From: Caballeronia sp. GAFFF1
Lineage (GTDB): Bacteria; Pseudomonadota; Gammaproteobacteria; Burkholderiales; Burkholderiaceae
Assembly (NCBI RefSeq): GCF_023630705.1
Contig: NZ_JALQEM010000005.1
Coordinates: 1 to 64,000 of the forward strand
Length of the DNA: 64,000 nt
Direction of reading: 5' to 3'
Position numbers and translations under genes: made by a program. Shown here one piece after another: positions 8,412 through 16,411 of the stretch (position 1 is its first letter; each line of letters opens with the position of its first letter). Under the pieces are notes generated by a model. It was not told where the DNA came from. It worked only from the letters and a program-made list of their open reading frames with translations, and did no database searches.

Positions 8412-9122
8412 TTAGTGATGGCTCGGCGGCATCGGCGCGCTTGCCGACGCGGCGTGAGACGCTTTTTCGAGCGTGTACCCGAGCCCGCGCACGGTAATGA
8501 TGCGCGCGCCGCTCGGCTCGATCTTCTTGCGCAGCCGGTGAACGTAAACCTCGATCGCGTTGTTGCTGACTTCTTCGCCCCATTCGCACAAGTGATTGAC
8601 GAGCTGTTCCTTCGACACGAGCCGCCCGGTCCGCTGAAGCAGCACTTCGAGTACGCCCAGTTCGCGCGCCGACAAGTCGATCACCTGATCGCCGATATGC
8701 GCGATGCGTCCCACCTGATCGAACGACAGCGAACCGTGCTTGACGACCGTCGGCCCGCCGCCCGCGCCGCGCCGCGTGAGCGCGCGCACCCGCGCCTCCA
8801 GTTCGTTGAGCGCGAATGGCTTGGCCATATAGTCGTCCGCGCCGAGATCGAGGCCCTTCACGCGCTCGTCGACGCTATCGGCGGCGGTCAGGATCAGCAC
8901 GGGCATCTGCGAATTGCGCGCGCGCAGACGGCGCAACACTTCGAGACCGGGCATGAGCGGCAGCCCGAGATCGAGAATCAGCAGGTCGAAAGGCTGGAGC
9001 GTCAGCGCGGTATCGGCCTCGACGCCATGCTTCACATGGTCGACGGCGTATCCCGATTGGCGGAGTGATCGGACGAGGCCGTCCGCGAGTATGCTGTCGT
9101 CTTCGGCAATGAGGATTCGCAT
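8412..9122 (-). CDS. OmpR-family response regulator, TctD-like
   Basis: A 236-residue regulator: receiver domain from MRILIAEDDS, phospho-acceptor Asp in LLILDLGLP (residue 51 or 52), conserved Lys in MAKPF, then a winged-helix DNA-binding domain with VSNNAIEVYVHRLRKKI and the typical ending TVRGLGYTLEK. The start at 9122 gives the canonical N-terminus; an upstream ATG at 9164 would add 14 unrelated residues. It forms an operon with the kinase that follows and is divergent from recA. The likely target, by position, is the MHS transporter. Confidence 0.92.
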   Translation of the reverse strand: MRILIAEDDSILADGLVRSLRQSGYAVDHVKHGVEADTALTLQPFDLLILDLGLPLMPGLEVLRRLRARNSQMPVLILTAADSVDERVKGLDLGADDYMAKPFALNELEARVRALTRRGAGGGPTVVKHGSLSFDQVGRIAHIGDQVIDLSARELGVLEVLLQRTGRLVSKEQLVNHLCEWGEEVSNNAIEVYVHRLRKKIEPSGARIITVRGLGYTLEKASHAASASAPMPPSHH

Positions 9123-9267
9123 CGTCTGTGCGCCTGATGCGCGGTAGCGCAGCATTGCCGGCACCGCATTTCGCCCGGCGCGGCGGTCTCCAGGGTGTTA
9201 TGCGGTTTTTGCGCGGTTCGGGCGACGTGGAAGAACGCCACGACGCCGCAATCGGGCTTGCAAAAAC

Positions 9268-9287
9268 TACTGTTTTTTTATACAGTG
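9268..9287 (+). promoter_or_regulatory. LexA (SOS) box upstream of recA
   Basis: The sequence fits CTG-N10-CAG exactly, with T-rich spacer and flanking TA and TG as in the proteobacterial LexA operator. It overlaps a promoter candidate (TTGCAA at 9258-9263, TATACA at 9279-9284, spacer 15). It lies 125 bases before the recA start. LexA control of recA is established in the family; binding here is inferred. Confidence 0.82.
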
Positions 9288-9411
9288 TCTGAATCTGTGC
9301 GAAAAGCGGGTGAGAGCCAGCAAACCGCGGGCAAAACCCGCGGGCAGAAGCCAGCTTTCGAGCCCGCGCGCACAAGCCTCAGACGCCGTTCATCATAGCA
9401 AAGGACGATTC

Positions 9412-10482
9412 ATGGAAGAAAGCAAGAAAGGCCCGGCTGGCATGACTGCGGAAAAGAGCAAGGCCCTCGCTGCCGCGCTCTCGCAGATCGAAAAGCAATT
9501 CGGCAAAGGGTCGATCATGCGGCTCGGCGCGGGTGAGGCGGTCGAAGACATTCAGGTGGTGTCCACCGGCTCGCTTGGACTGGATATCGCGCTCGGCGTG
9601 GGCGGACTGCCGCGCGGCCGCGTCGTCGAGATCTACGGTCCGGAATCGTCGGGCAAGACCACGCTCACGCTGCAGGTGATCGCCGAAATGCAGAAGATCG
9701 GCGGCACGGCAGCATTCATCGACGCGGAACACGCGCTCGACGTGCAATACGCGCAGAAGCTCGGCGTGAACGTGCAGGAACTGCTGATCTCGCAGCCGGA
9801 CACGGGCGAGCAGGCGCTGGAAATCGCGGACGCGCTGGTGCGCTCGGGTTCCATCGACATGATCGTGATCGACTCCGTCGCGGCGCTCGTGCCGAAGGCG
9901 GAAATCGAAGGCGAAATGGGCGACTCGCTGCCGGGTCTGCAAGCTCGCCTGATGTCGCAGGCGCTGCGCAAGCTCACCGGCACCATCAAGCGCACGAACT
10001 GCCTCGTGATCTTCATCAACCAGATCCGCATGAAGATCGGCGTGATGTTCGGCAACCCGGAAACCACCACGGGCGGTAACGCGCTGAAGTTCTATTCGTC
10101 GGTGCGTCTGGACATTCGCCGTATCGGGTCCATCAAGAAGAACGACGAAGTAATCGGCAACGAAACGCGCGTGAAGGTGGTGAAGAACAAGGTGTCGCCG
10201 CCGTTCCGCGAAGCCATCTTCGACATTCTCTATGGCGAAGGCATTTCGCGTCAGGGCGAAATCATCGACTTGGGCGTGCAGGCCAAGCTCGTCGACAAGG
10301 CAGGCGCGTGGTACAGCTATAACGGCGATCGCATCGGTCAGGGCAAGGACAACGCGCGGGAATTCCTGCGCGAGAACCCGGACATTGCACGCGAGATCGA
10401 GAACAAGATCCGCGAATCGCTGGGTGTCGCGGCGCTGGCGGACGGTGTCGCCGCGGGCGCAGCAGTCGCGGACGACGAATAA
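9412..10482 (+). CDS. recA: Recombinase RecA
   Basis: RecA binds single-stranded DNA, catalyses strand exchange in repair, and triggers LexA self-cleavage. At 356 residues it has the expected size. Walker A is GPESSGKTT; the Walker B region is [19 protein letters not shown]; loop 2 includes [21 protein letters not shown]. The tail is acidic and ends DDE. The ATG at 9412 is used because AAAGGACG lies just before it and the protein then begins EESKKGP; the frame stays open to 9310 but has no recognisable family sequence. recX follows after 19 bases, so the two are probably co-expressed under SOS control. Confidence 0.98.
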   Translation: MEESKKGPAGMTAEKSKALAAALSQIEKQFGKGSIMRLGAGEAVEDIQVVSTGSLGLDIALGVGGLPRGRVVEIYGPESSGKTTLTLQVIAEMQKIGGTAAFIDAEHALDVQYAQKLGVNVQELLISQPDTGEQALEIADALVRSGSIDMIVIDSVAALVPKAEIEGEMGDSLPGLQARLMSQALRKLTGTIKRTNCLVIFINQIRMKIGVMFGNPETTTGGNALKFYSSVRLDIRRIGSIKKNDEVIGNETRVKVVKNKVSPPFREAIFDILYGEGISRQGEIIDLGVQAKLVDKAGAWYSYNGDRIGQGKDNAREFLRENPDIAREIENKIRESLGVAALADGVAAGAAVADDE

Positions 10483-10501
10483 GCGTCGCGCCGCACGGTC
10501 G

Positions 10502-11710
10502 ATGTTCAAGCGCCGGTTCGGATCGAAGGCTGGCAGCGCCGAGTTTCGGCGGGGCCGTGCGGGTCGGTCTGACGGCGGGGGTGAGCCGGGCGACGATGCT
10601 GCGTCCGAATCGTCGGCGCGCAGCGTCGGTGAGTTGGGCAATCACGCCGATGGCGCCGATGGCATAGACCGCTACGAGCGCAGCAGCGAGCGGCGCGCGG
10701 CATCGACGAAATCACGCTGGTCCACCCGAAGCACTACATCACGCGCCGACGCGAAGCCATTCGCGCCGGCGCGCAGTGTTTCTGGAGCGGCGCAAGGGCT
10801 CGTGAACGAATCTGAGCGGCCACCCGCAACGGAAACATTCGCGGTAGCCGAGGCGCCGCGCTCGGTTGCTAAGTCATCAAGGACCGCCGCTCCGAAGCGC
10901 GATGCGAATCTGGACGCGCCAGCAGGCGCCGCGCATGAGCCATCGCCGGCGCAAGAGCCCGACCGCGCCGCGCGTCTCGCGCAGGCGCGCTCGCTTCTCG
11001 CTCAGGCCACAACGCAATCCGTCCAGAAGTTCGACGCGCCGCCAAGGCTGCCAACGCCGCCGAAAGAAGCCCGCTTACCGGACGAGAGCCCCGATCCCTT
11101 CTCGAATCCCTTCGAAGACGCCGATCCTTTCGAGCCGTTCGAGCAATGTGCTCCTGCCGCCGCGCCGGAACCACAAGAAGACCCGACCTACAGCCGCTCG
11201 ACGGAGCGCCAGCGCAAGGCACCGGACGCGAACAACCCAAGACGGCCTCAACGCTCGCTGAAAGGCCGCGCATTGGCCTACCTTTCGCGCCGCGAATACA
11301 GTCGCGCGGAGCTGTCGCGCAAGCTGCGGCCGTACGTGCAGGAGGCCGACTCGCTCGAAAACACGCTCGACAGCCTGGAACGCGACGGCTGGTTGTCCAA
11401 TGAACGTTTCGTGGAGAGCGTCGTTCATCGGCGTGCGCCGCGCATGGGCGGCAGCCGGATCATCAACGAACTGAAGCGGCACGCGGTGGGCGAGGCGTTG
11501 ATTGGCGAGACGGCGGACAAGCTCGCGCAAACGGAAACCGCGCGCGCTCAGGCCGTGTGGGAAAAGAAGTACGGCGTCGTGCCGGAGACGCCCGCCGAGC
11601 GTGCGAAACAGGCTCGCTTTCTTGCGGCGCGCGGTTTTTCGGCCAGCACCGTCGGAAAAATACTGAAAGGCGGCGACGAAGACTGGATCGACGAGCCAAG
11701 CGACGAGTGA
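10502..11710 (+). CDS. recX: RecX regulator with a very long N-terminal extension
   Basis: RecX binds and limits RecA filaments. The recognisable RecX body is the last ~165 residues, starting SLKGRALAYLSRREYSRAEL and running through repeats of three-helix units to ARGFSASTVGKILKG. Before it lie about 235 residues of Ser/Arg/Ala/Pro-rich sequence with no fold, ending in an acidic DPFSNPFEDADPFEPFEQ stretch. Normal RecX is 150-270 residues, so 402 is long. The start is uncertain: ATG 10502 is 19 bases after the recA stop; a GTG at 10802 would give about 302 residues and skip a part that reads better in another frame (see findings). Confidence 0.85.
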   Translation: MFKRRFGSKAGSAEFRRGRAGRSDGGGEPGDDAASESSARSVGELGNHADGADGIDRYERSSERRAASTKSRWSTRSTTSRADAKPFAPARSVSGAAQGLVNESERPPATETFAVAEAPRSVAKSSRTAAPKRDANLDAPAGAAHEPSPAQEPDRAARLAQARSLLAQATTQSVQKFDAPPRLPTPPKEARLPDESPDPFSNPFEDADPFEPFEQCAPAAAPEPQEDPTYSRSTERQRKAPDANNPRRPQRSLKGRALAYLSRREYSRAELSRKLRPYVQEADSLENTLDSLERDGWLSNERFVESVVHRRAPRMGGSRIINELKRHAVGEALIGETADKLAQTETARAQAVWEKKYGVVPETPAERAKQARFLAARGFSASTVGKILKGGDEDWIDEPSDE

Positions 11711-11791
11711 AGCACCTTGCACGCCTTGCGACACGCCGTGCGCCGGCATCCGCCAATCATCAGGCGCATGCACGGCCCGAAATACTCGCTA

Positions 11792-11800
11792 TGCTAAAAT
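11792..11800 (+). promoter_or_regulatory. Extended -10 promoter candidate
   Basis: TGCTAAAAT fits the extended -10 pattern (TGn-TAAAAT), 32 bases before the DUF2889 gene. No good -35 is visible, as is allowed for extended -10 promoters. It lies in an AT-rich dip within GC-rich DNA. Function is inferred. Confidence 0.45.
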
Positions 11801-11831
11801 TCAACGGTTTCCCCGTTCCGGCTTTGGTCCC

Positions 11832-12458
11832 ATGCCTCTTTCTCCGCCCGTTTCCCGACAGTTGCGCCATCGTCGCGCGATTCGGCTGGAAGCGTTCGAG
11901 CGGGACGACGGCCTGTGGGACATCGAAGCCTGTCTAACCGATGACAAGCCCCGCGACTTTCCGCTCGCGGCGGGCGTCCGGCCGCAAGGCCTGCCGATCC
12001 ATGAACTCTGGCTGCGCATCACCATCGACCGCAAGCTCACCATTGTCGACGCCGAAGCGTCTTCCGAGTGGGCGCCTTATGCGGCGTTGTGCGCCGAGTC
12101 GAATTCCGGGTATCGCGCGCTCATCGGACTCAATCTGCTCCAGAATTTTCGTCGCAAAGCCGGCGCGCGCCTGCGCGGAACGGCAGGCTGCACGCATCTC
12201 ACCGAGCTGTGCGCCGTGTTGCCGACCGCGGCCATCCAGGCGTTCTCCGGCGAAGTGTGGTCCATCGAGAGCGGCAGTCCTTTCGCGCAAGGCGGCCCCG
12301 AGTCGACGTCGGCTCAGCCGCCGTTCCAGCTCGGCCGCTGCCATGCGCTGCGCTTCGACGGCCCGGCCGTGCGCGAATACTACCCGCGCTGGTTCGGCCA
12401 TGAGCCATCGCAGGCGGAACATCGTGACCAGGCGGAACGCGAAAAGCCCGACACCTGA
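11832..12458 (+). CDS. DUF2889 domain protein
   Basis: A 208-residue cytoplasmic protein. The opening RQLRHRRAIRLEAFERDDGLWDIEA and the later GCTHLTELCAVLP are characteristic of DUF2889, a proteobacterial family of unknown function. The gene habitually lies between recX and sucC in this group, which is the case here. The ribosome site is weak. No catalytic motif is visible apart from the conserved Cys/His pairs. It has its own candidate promoter and ends 120 bases before sucC. Confidence 0.85.
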   Translation: MPLSPPVSRQLRHRRAIRLEAFERDDGLWDIEACLTDDKPRDFPLAAGVRPQGLPIHELWLRITIDRKLTIVDAEASSEWAPYAALCAESNSGYRALIGLNLLQNFRRKAGARLRGTAGCTHLTELCAVLPTAAIQAFSGEVWSIESGSPFAQGGPESTSAQPPFQLGRCHALRFDGPAVREYYPRWFGHEPSQAEHRDQAEREKPDT

Positions 12459-12578
12459 CACGCTCGCGTTCCCGACGCGGAACGCATCGGGCAACCGGAC
12501 AAGAATCAAACAATCAGCGGTTCAAGCAATTCGAAATCGAAGAAGTTCACTCCAACTCTCAGACTGAAGGAATCACGC

Positions 12579-13745
12579 ATGAAGATTCACGAGTACCAGG
12601 GTAAGGAAATCCTGCGGAAATTCGGCGTCGCGGTCCCGCGCGGCAAACCCGTGTTCTCGGTGGATGATGCGGTCAAGGCCGCGGAAGAGCTGGGCGGCCC
12701 GGTCTGGGTCGTCAAGGCGCAGATTCACGCGGGCGGCCGTGGCAAGGGCGGCGGCGTGAAGGTCGCGAAGTCGATCGAGCAGGTTCGCGAGTATGCGAAC
12801 CAGATCCTCGGCATGCAGCTCGTCACGCACCAGACCGGTCCGGAAGGCCAGAAGGTGAACCGCCTCCTGATCGAAGAAGGCGCGGACATCAAGAAGGAAC
12901 TGTACGTCGGCCTCGTGCTGGACCGCGTTTCGCAGAAGATCGTCGTGATGGCGTCGAGCGAAGGCGGCATGGACATCGAGGAAGTCGCGGAAAAGACGCC
13001 CGAACTGCTGCACAAGTTCGCCGTCGAGCCGTCGACCGGCCTGCAAGACAAGGATGCGGACGACCTCGCGCGCAAGATCGGCATTCCGGACGCATCGATT
13101 CCGCAAGCACGCGCGATTCTGCAAGGCCTGTACAAGGCGTTCTACGAAACCGACGCATCGCTCGCCGAAATCAACCCGCTGATCCTGACCGGCGACGGCA
13201 AGGTGATCGCGCTCGACGCCAAGTTCAACTTCGATTCGAACGCGCTCTTCCGTCACCCGGAGATCGTCGCGTACCGCGATCTGGACGAAGAAGATCCGGC
13301 TGAAGTCGAAGCGTCGAAGTTCGACCTCGCGTACATCTCGCTCGACGGCAACATCGGCTGTCTCGTGAACGGCGCGGGCCTCGCCATGGCGACGATGGAC
13401 ACCATCAAGCTGTTCGGCGGCGAGCCGGCGAACTTCCTCGACGTCGGCGGCGGCGCGACGACCGAAAAGGTCACGGAAGCCTTCAAGCTCATGCTGAAGA
13501 ACCCGAACCTTAAGGCAATTCTCGTCAACATCTTCGGCGGCATCATGCGCTGCGACGTGATCGCGGAAGGCGTGATCGCGGCGTCGAAGGCCGTGGACCT
13601 GAAGGTGCCGCTCGTCGTGCGCATGAAGGGCACCAACGAAGACCTCGGCAAGAAGATGCTGGCGGAGTCGGGACTGCCGATCATTTCGGCCGACAGCATG
13701 GAAGAAGCCGCGCAGAAGGTCGTCGCGGCTGCCGAAGGCAAGTAA
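12579..13745 (+). CDS. sucC: Succinyl-CoA synthetase, beta subunit
   Basis: With SucD this enzyme converts succinyl-CoA to succinate while forming ATP or GTP in the TCA cycle. At 388 residues it is full length. The N-terminal ATP-grasp domain starts [17 protein letters not shown] and contains [16 protein letters not shown]; the C-terminal part has [18 protein letters not shown] and [15 protein letters not shown], where the beta subunit meets the phospho-His loop of SucD. AAGGAAT precedes the ATG. sucD starts 98 bases after the stop on the same transcript. Confidence 0.98.
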   Translation: MKIHEYQGKEILRKFGVAVPRGKPVFSVDDAVKAAEELGGPVWVVKAQIHAGGRGKGGGVKVAKSIEQVREYANQILGMQLVTHQTGPEGQKVNRLLIEEGADIKKELYVGLVLDRVSQKIVVMASSEGGMDIEEVAEKTPELLHKFAVEPSTGLQDKDADDLARKIGIPDASIPQARAILQGLYKAFYETDASLAEINPLILTGDGKVIALDAKFNFDSNALFRHPEIVAYRDLDEEDPAEVEASKFDLAYISLDGNIGCLVNGAGLAMATMDTIKLFGGEPANFLDVGGGATTEKVTEAFKLMLKNPNLKAILVNIFGGIMRCDVIAEGVIAASKAVDLKVPLVVRMKGTNEDLGKKMLAESGLPIISADSMEEAAQKVVAAAEGK

Positions 13746-13843
13746 GCGCGCTTCGCTTACCGAGCCTAAGAGAGCGTTCCACCAGATACGAATGGCGGCG
13801 CAAGCAACTGCTTTGGCGACGCCAAACGAACAGAGGTCACTAC

Positions 13844-14725
13844 ATGTCGATTCTGATCAACAAAGACACGAAGGTCATCACGCAGGGCATCACCGGCAAG
13901 ACCGGCCAGTTCCACACGCGCGCGTGCCGCGAATACGCGAACGGCCGTGAAGCGTACGTTGCGGGCGTGAACCCGAAGAAGGCCGGCGAAGACTTCGAAG
14001 GCATTCCTATCTACGCGTCCGTCAAGGAAGCGAAGGCGGAAACCGGCGCGACCGTTTCGGTCATTTACGTGCCGCCCGCGGGCGCAGCCGCCGCGATCTG
14101 GGAAGCCGTCGAGGCCGATCTCGATCTCGCGATCTGCATCACGGAAGGCATTCCGGTTCGCGACATGCTCGAAATCAAGGACCGCATGCGCCGCGAGAAC
14201 CGCAAAACGCTGCTGCTGGGACCGAACTGCCCCGGCACGATCACGCCGGACGAGCTGAAGATCGGCATCATGCCGGGTCACATTCACCGCAAGGGCCGCA
14301 TCGGCGTGGTGTCGCGCTCGGGCACGCTGACGTACGAAGCGGTCGGCCAACTGACGGCGCTCGGCCTCGGACAGTCGTCGGCGGTCGGCATCGGCGGCGA
14401 TCCGATCAACGGTCTGAAGCACATCGACGTGATGAAGATGTTCAACGACGATCCGGAAACGGACGCCGTCATCATGATTGGCGAGATCGGCGGTCCGGAT
14501 GAAGCGAACGCCGCTTACTGGATCAAGGACAACATGAAGAAGCCGGTCGTCGGTTTCATCGCGGGCGTGACGGCGCCTCCGGGCAAGCGCATGGGCCATG
14601 CTGGCGCGCTGATCTCGGGCGGCGCGGACACGGCGGACGCCAAGCTCGAAATCATGGACGCGTGCGGCATCAAGGTCACGAAGAACCCGTCGGAGATGGG
14701 CCGCCTGCTGAAGTCGGTGATCTGA
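13844..14725 (+). CDS. sucD: Succinyl-CoA synthetase, alpha subunit
   Basis: The CoA-binding and phospho-histidine subunit, 293 residues, full length. The CoA-binding Rossmann domain begins SILINKDTKVITQGITGKTG; the active-site His lies in GHAGALISGG near residue 247. AGAGGTCAC stands before the ATG. It pairs with sucC just upstream, and a terminator follows within 100 bases, so sucCD form a two-gene unit. Confidence 0.98.
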   Translation: MSILINKDTKVITQGITGKTGQFHTRACREYANGREAYVAGVNPKKAGEDFEGIPIYASVKEAKAETGATVSVIYVPPAGAAAAIWEAVEADLDLAICITEGIPVRDMLEIKDRMRRENRKTLLLGPNCPGTITPDELKIGIMPGHIHRKGRIGVVSRSGTLTYEAVGQLTALGLGQSSAVGIGGDPINGLKHIDVMKMFNDDPETDAVIMIGEIGGPDEANAAYWIKDNMKKPVVGFIAGVTAPPGKRMGHAGALISGGADTADAKLEIMDACGIKVTKNPSEMGRLLKSVI

Positions 14726-14788
14726 GGCAGTCGGGCGCGCAACGCGAGGGTTTGGTACTCTTACTGAATCCTTTCGTTAAGGCCGAAG

Positions 14789-14823
14789 AAAAAGCGAGGG
14801 AGCGTTGGCTTCCTCGCTTTTTT
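14789..14823 (+). terminator. Terminator after sucCD
   Basis: An 11-bp stem (AAAAAGCGAGG / CCTCGCTTTTT) with a 12-base loop and a run of six T. It overlaps no gene if TerC starts at 14850. Confidence 0.85.
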
Positions 14824-14849
14824 GTTTCCGGTCACAGCTCGTTCTGCCC

Positions 14850-15560
14850 ATGCTCGAATTCTTCTCGACGCTCCACTGGGGCGCGGTTCTGCAAATCATC
14901 GTCATCGACATTCTGCTCGGGGGCGACAACGCCGTCGTGATCGCGCTCGCCTGCCGCGATCTCCCCGCCACGCAGCGCACGCGCGGGATCGTGCTCGGCA
15001 CGCTCGGCGCCATTGTCCTGCGCGTCGTGCTGATCGCGTTCGCGGTCTTCCTGCTCGATATACCGTTCCTCAAGTTCCTCGGCGGCTTGCTGCTTCTGTG
15101 GATCGGCATGAAGCTCTTGCAACCCGGCCACGACGAGCCCGACATTAGTTCGTCGGACAAGCTCTGGGCGGCCGTCAAGACGATCATCGTCGCCGACGCG
15201 GTGATGAGTCTCGACAACGTGATCGCGATTGCGGGCGCGGCCGAGACCGCGGACCCGCAGCACCGCTTCGTGCTCGTCATTTTCGGGCTCGTCGTGAGCA
15301 TTCCGCTGATCGTGTGGGGCAGCACGCTGGTGCTGAAGCTGCTCGACCGCTTCCCGATCGTCGTGCTGCTCGGCGCGGGCTTGCTCGGATGGATCGCGGG
15401 CGGACTCATCATCGACGACCCGTTCATCGACCGCTGGCCCGCGCTCAACACCGAAGCGGCGGGGTATGCCGCGCGCCTCGCGGGCGCGGCGCTCGTGATC
15501 GCGGCGGGCTGGCTGATGAAGCGCCGCGCGAAGCGCCGCGCGCTCGCGAGCACGGGCTGA
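14850..15560 (+). CDS. TerC family integral membrane protein
   Basis: A 236-residue membrane protein with about seven hydrophobic segments. The TerC signature is present: [15 protein letters not shown] near the start and its second half [18 protein letters not shown], each with the acidic residue and Asn in the membrane that are conserved in this group and linked to metal-ion export. Some relatives affect manganese homeostasis or tellurite resistance; the ion here is unknown. The start at 14850 gives the normal family N-terminus ([11 protein letters not shown]). The longer frame from 14805 overlaps the sucCD terminator. No strong ribosome site is visible. Confidence 0.88.
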   Translation: MLEFFSTLHWGAVLQIIVIDILLGGDNAVVIALACRDLPATQRTRGIVLGTLGAIVLRVVLIAFAVFLLDIPFLKFLGGLLLLWIGMKLLQPGHDEPDISSSDKLWAAVKTIIVADAVMSLDNVIAIAGAAETADPQHRFVLVIFGLVVSIPLIVWGSTLVLKLLDRFPIVVLLGAGLLGWIAGGLIIDDPFIDRWPALNTEAAGYAARLAGAALVIAAGWLMKRRAKRRALASTG

Positions 15561-15681
15561 CTCTCCACCGACGCGGGCGTTAGCCGAATGGCCGACTGTC
15601 GCGGCCCGCGCACCCTCCCTACCATCGAAGCGTTCGGTTCGCATATCGCGGCCGACGCTTCGTGTCTTTCAGGGAGTGGCA

Positions 15682-16275
15682 ATGACGAGCATGGTTTCGG
15701 ATGTTAAGGCGCCGCGCGAGGGCGACGGCTTCAGTGCATGGCTGAAACGCGCGCAGGCAGGCGCGCGCGGTTTCACGCTGATCGAGTTGATGATCGTGCT
15801 GGCGATCGTCGGCGTGGTCGCGGCTTACGCGATTCCCGCGTATCAGGACTATCTGTCGCGCAGCCGCGTGGGCGAGGGCATGTCGCTCGCGTCCTCGGCG
15901 CGGCTCGCGGTGGCCGAGAATGCCGCGAGCGGCGCGGATCTGGCGAGCGCGTATGCGTCGCCGCCGGCCACGCGCAACATCGAGTCCATCCACGTCGACA
16001 GCGACACCGGACAGATCACGATCGCCTACACGACGCGCGTCGCGCCGGCCGGATCGAATGCGCTCGTCCTCGTGCCTTCCGCGCCCGATAACGCCGATAC
16101 GCCGACGGCCCGCGTCGCGCTGACGCGCGGCTCGGTGCAGGCGGGCACGATCACGTGGGAATGCTTCGCGGCGGGCAAGGCCGCTTCGTCGCTGCCTGCG
16201 CCGGGCGCGGGACCTGCGCCCACGCAAGCCGCGACGCTCCCGGCCAACCTCGCGCCGCCGGAGTGCCGCGCCTAA
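15682..16275 (+). CDS. Type IV pilin (PilA-like) with a long leader
   Basis: A type IVa-like pilin precursor of 197 residues. The prepilin peptidase site is clear: [18 protein letters not shown], with Glu at +5 and the hydrophobic assembly helix. The leader before the cut is 30 residues, well above the usual 6-25. The mature domain ends with a Cys pair (WECFAAG and PPECRA), the expected disulfide-bonded D region, and is Ala/Ser/Pro-rich near the end, which suits O-glycosylation. AGGGAG at 15671-15676 supports ATG 15682. The next gene encodes a PglL-type oligosaccharyltransferase, so this pilin is its likely substrate. Confidence 0.9.
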   Translation: MTSMVSDVKAPREGDGFSAWLKRAQAGARGFTLIELMIVLAIVGVVAAYAIPAYQDYLSRSRVGEGMSLASSARLAVAENAASGADLASAYASPPATRNIESIHVDSDTGQITIAYTTRVAPAGSNALVLVPSAPDNADTPTARVALTRGSVQAGTITWECFAAGKAASSLPAPGAGPAPTQAATLPANLAPPECRA

Positions 16276-16411
16276 GCGACTTGCACGCGGTGGACGAGAG
16301 GCATGAGCGCCGCGCGGGAACCTGTGGATTTCGTCGCATTTACGGGTGCGCGGCGCACAGCGGACGCAAAGTTTTGTATAGTGCGCCGGTTCCCGACGTT
16401 CCCAGCCCCTC

